From CAYRHS01 sp964424125 (lineage in GTDB: Bacteria; Actinomycetota; Acidimicrobiia; IMCC26256; JAOSJL01), in the NCBI GenBank assembly GCA_964424125.1, contig CAYRHS010000155.1, positions 1 to 7,170 of the forward strand: DNA of 7,170 nt, given 5' to 3'. The notes below the pieces were generated by a model that saw only the letters and a program-made list of their open reading frames with translations, was not told the origin of the DNA and searched no databases. The position numbers were made by a program, and so were the translations under genes. Shown one piece after another: positions 6,485 through 7,170 of the stretch; the first letter of the stretch is position 1, and each line of letters begins with the position of its first letter.

Positions 6485-7170
6485 TTGGCGGAGTCGGCTC
6501 CGGTATCGGGCCCTGCATCCGGAGATCGATCGACCGCCCGACCAGGCGCGGATGTTGCGGGTCGCGACATCGAACCGCTGCTCACACGTGTCCGCGACCG
6601 CGGCTTCGTGACCACCGGCGAGATCTTCGCAGCGATTCCGGATCTCGAACCCGACACGGCAGAACTGAGCGCCATCTACGCGGGGATCGAAGCTCGGGGA
6701 ATCACCGTTCTCGACGAGATCGCCGAGGACCTCGAACGTGAGGATCAGCGGCGCGGATCGAGCACACCGCGCGAACAGGCACCGGAACGACCGCGACGGC
6801 GGGAGCCCCACCGCAGCAACAGCAAGGTCCGGGAATCGACATCGGCGCGCGACGACGCGTCCGGAGCTCGGCCGACGCGCGCGGGCGAGAGCAGCGACCC
6901 GGTCCGCATGTATCTCAAGGAGATCGGCAAGGTCCCTCTGCTCACGGCGGCGCAGGAGGTCTCGCTGGCCAAGCGGATCGAGGCCGGTCTCGAGTCCGAC
7001 GAGGATCTCGAGCGTTATGGCGACGACCTCGGCGCGCAGGAGCGCGCCAGCCTCGAGGCGGTCGTAGCCGATGGATTTCTCGCCAAGCGGCAGCTCACCG
7101 AGGCGACCCTGCGGCTCGGCGTCTCGATCGCGAAGCGGGTCCGGGGACCGACGGCCCCGGGCTCGCCGCC
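6485..7170 (+). CDS. rpoD: Primary RNA polymerase sigma factor, N-terminal part (cut by window edge)
   Basis: Principal sigma-70 family factor, which directs RNA polymerase to housekeeping promoters. The frame (TTG 6485, RBS GAGGAG) stays open to the end: 228 residues. Region 1.1 is residues ~30-80 (LLTRVRDRGFVTTGEIFAAIPDL...GIEARGITVLDEI), the autoinhibitory DNA-mimic domain of primary sigmas. An Arg/Ser-rich charged linker follows (~80-137). Region 1.2 is DPVRMYLKEIGKVPLLTAAQ...SLAKRIE from residue 138, then a short spacer and the start of region 2.1, AKRQLTEATLRLGVSIAKR. Region 1.1 together with region 1.2 marks a group 1 sigma rather than an alternative factor. The last ~11 residues (from 7139) do not match the expected YVGRGMLFLDL, and Asn and Val of the usual NLRLVVSIAKR are Thr and Gly, so the right edge may be poor sequence. 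It follows dnaG by 18 bases and is probably cotranscribed with it. rpoD is called sigA, hrdB or mysA in different actinomycetes. Confidence 0.93.
   Translation, partial: MAESAPVSGPASGDRSTARPGADVAGRDIEPLLTRVRDRGFVTTGEIFAAIPDLEPDTAELSAIYAGIEARGITVLDEIAEDLEREDQRRGSSTPREQAPERPRRREPHRSNSKVRESTSARDDASGARPTRAGESSDPVRMYLKEIGKVPLLTAAQEVSLAKRIEAGLESDEDLERYGDDLGAQERASLEAVVADGFLAKRQLTEATLRLGVSIAKRVRGPTAPGSP

Overview
This GC-rich, densely coding window looks like chromosomal DNA from a high-GC actinomycete (Actinomycetota; Acidimicrobiia or a related lineage is possible, but the sequence alone does not settle it). The reasons are strong G/C bias at third codon positions, GTG and TTG starts, several starts with no ribosome binding site, and the gene order ppdK - dgt - dnaG - rpoD. 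No mobile element, CRISPR array, rRNA or tRNA is visible.

Layout: (1) 1-2360, plus strand: pyruvate phosphate dikinase (ppdK) without roughly its first 92 residues, which lie upstream of the window. (2) 2357-2864, minus strand: the C-terminal end of a large TPR-type regulator (LuxR / adenylate-cyclase-like ATPase family), lacking its N-terminal bulk and carrying a single-base frameshift near 2492-2498. Its stop codon and the ppdK stop codon share one CTAG. (3) 2885-3373, plus: a small CAP/SCP-domain lipoprotein. (4) 3411-4535, plus: a dGTPase-family HD-domain triphosphohydrolase (dgt). (5) 4583-6466, plus: DNA primase (dnaG), complete. (6) 6485-7170, plus: the N-terminal part of the primary sigma factor (rpoD), TTG start, running off the window end.

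How the genes work together: dgt, dnaG and rpoD run in one direction with short gaps (47 and 18 bases). They link dNTP pool control, replication priming and transcription initiation, a variant of the macromolecular-synthesis cluster without rpsU. ppdK upstream is central carbon metabolism. The regulator remnant and the CAP lipoprotein look like an insertion or leftover between ppdK and dgt.

Regulation: the three internal plus-strand genes with no Shine-Dalgarno (CAP gene, dgt, dnaG) each have a TANNNT -10 hexamer exactly 6 bases before the start codon. That places the transcription start on the first base of the start codon, the layout of leaderless mRNAs. rpoD instead has a clear GAGGAG ribosome binding site. 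No convincing terminator was seen.

I see no undescribed multi-gene system here; the core is housekeeping. The points worth a second look are the repeated leaderless promoter geometry, the frameshifted regulator remnant with its shared stop codon, a Val in place of the regulatory Thr in the PPDK active-site loop, and loss of expected sigma-factor sequence in the last ~65 bases, which may be a sequence-quality problem.
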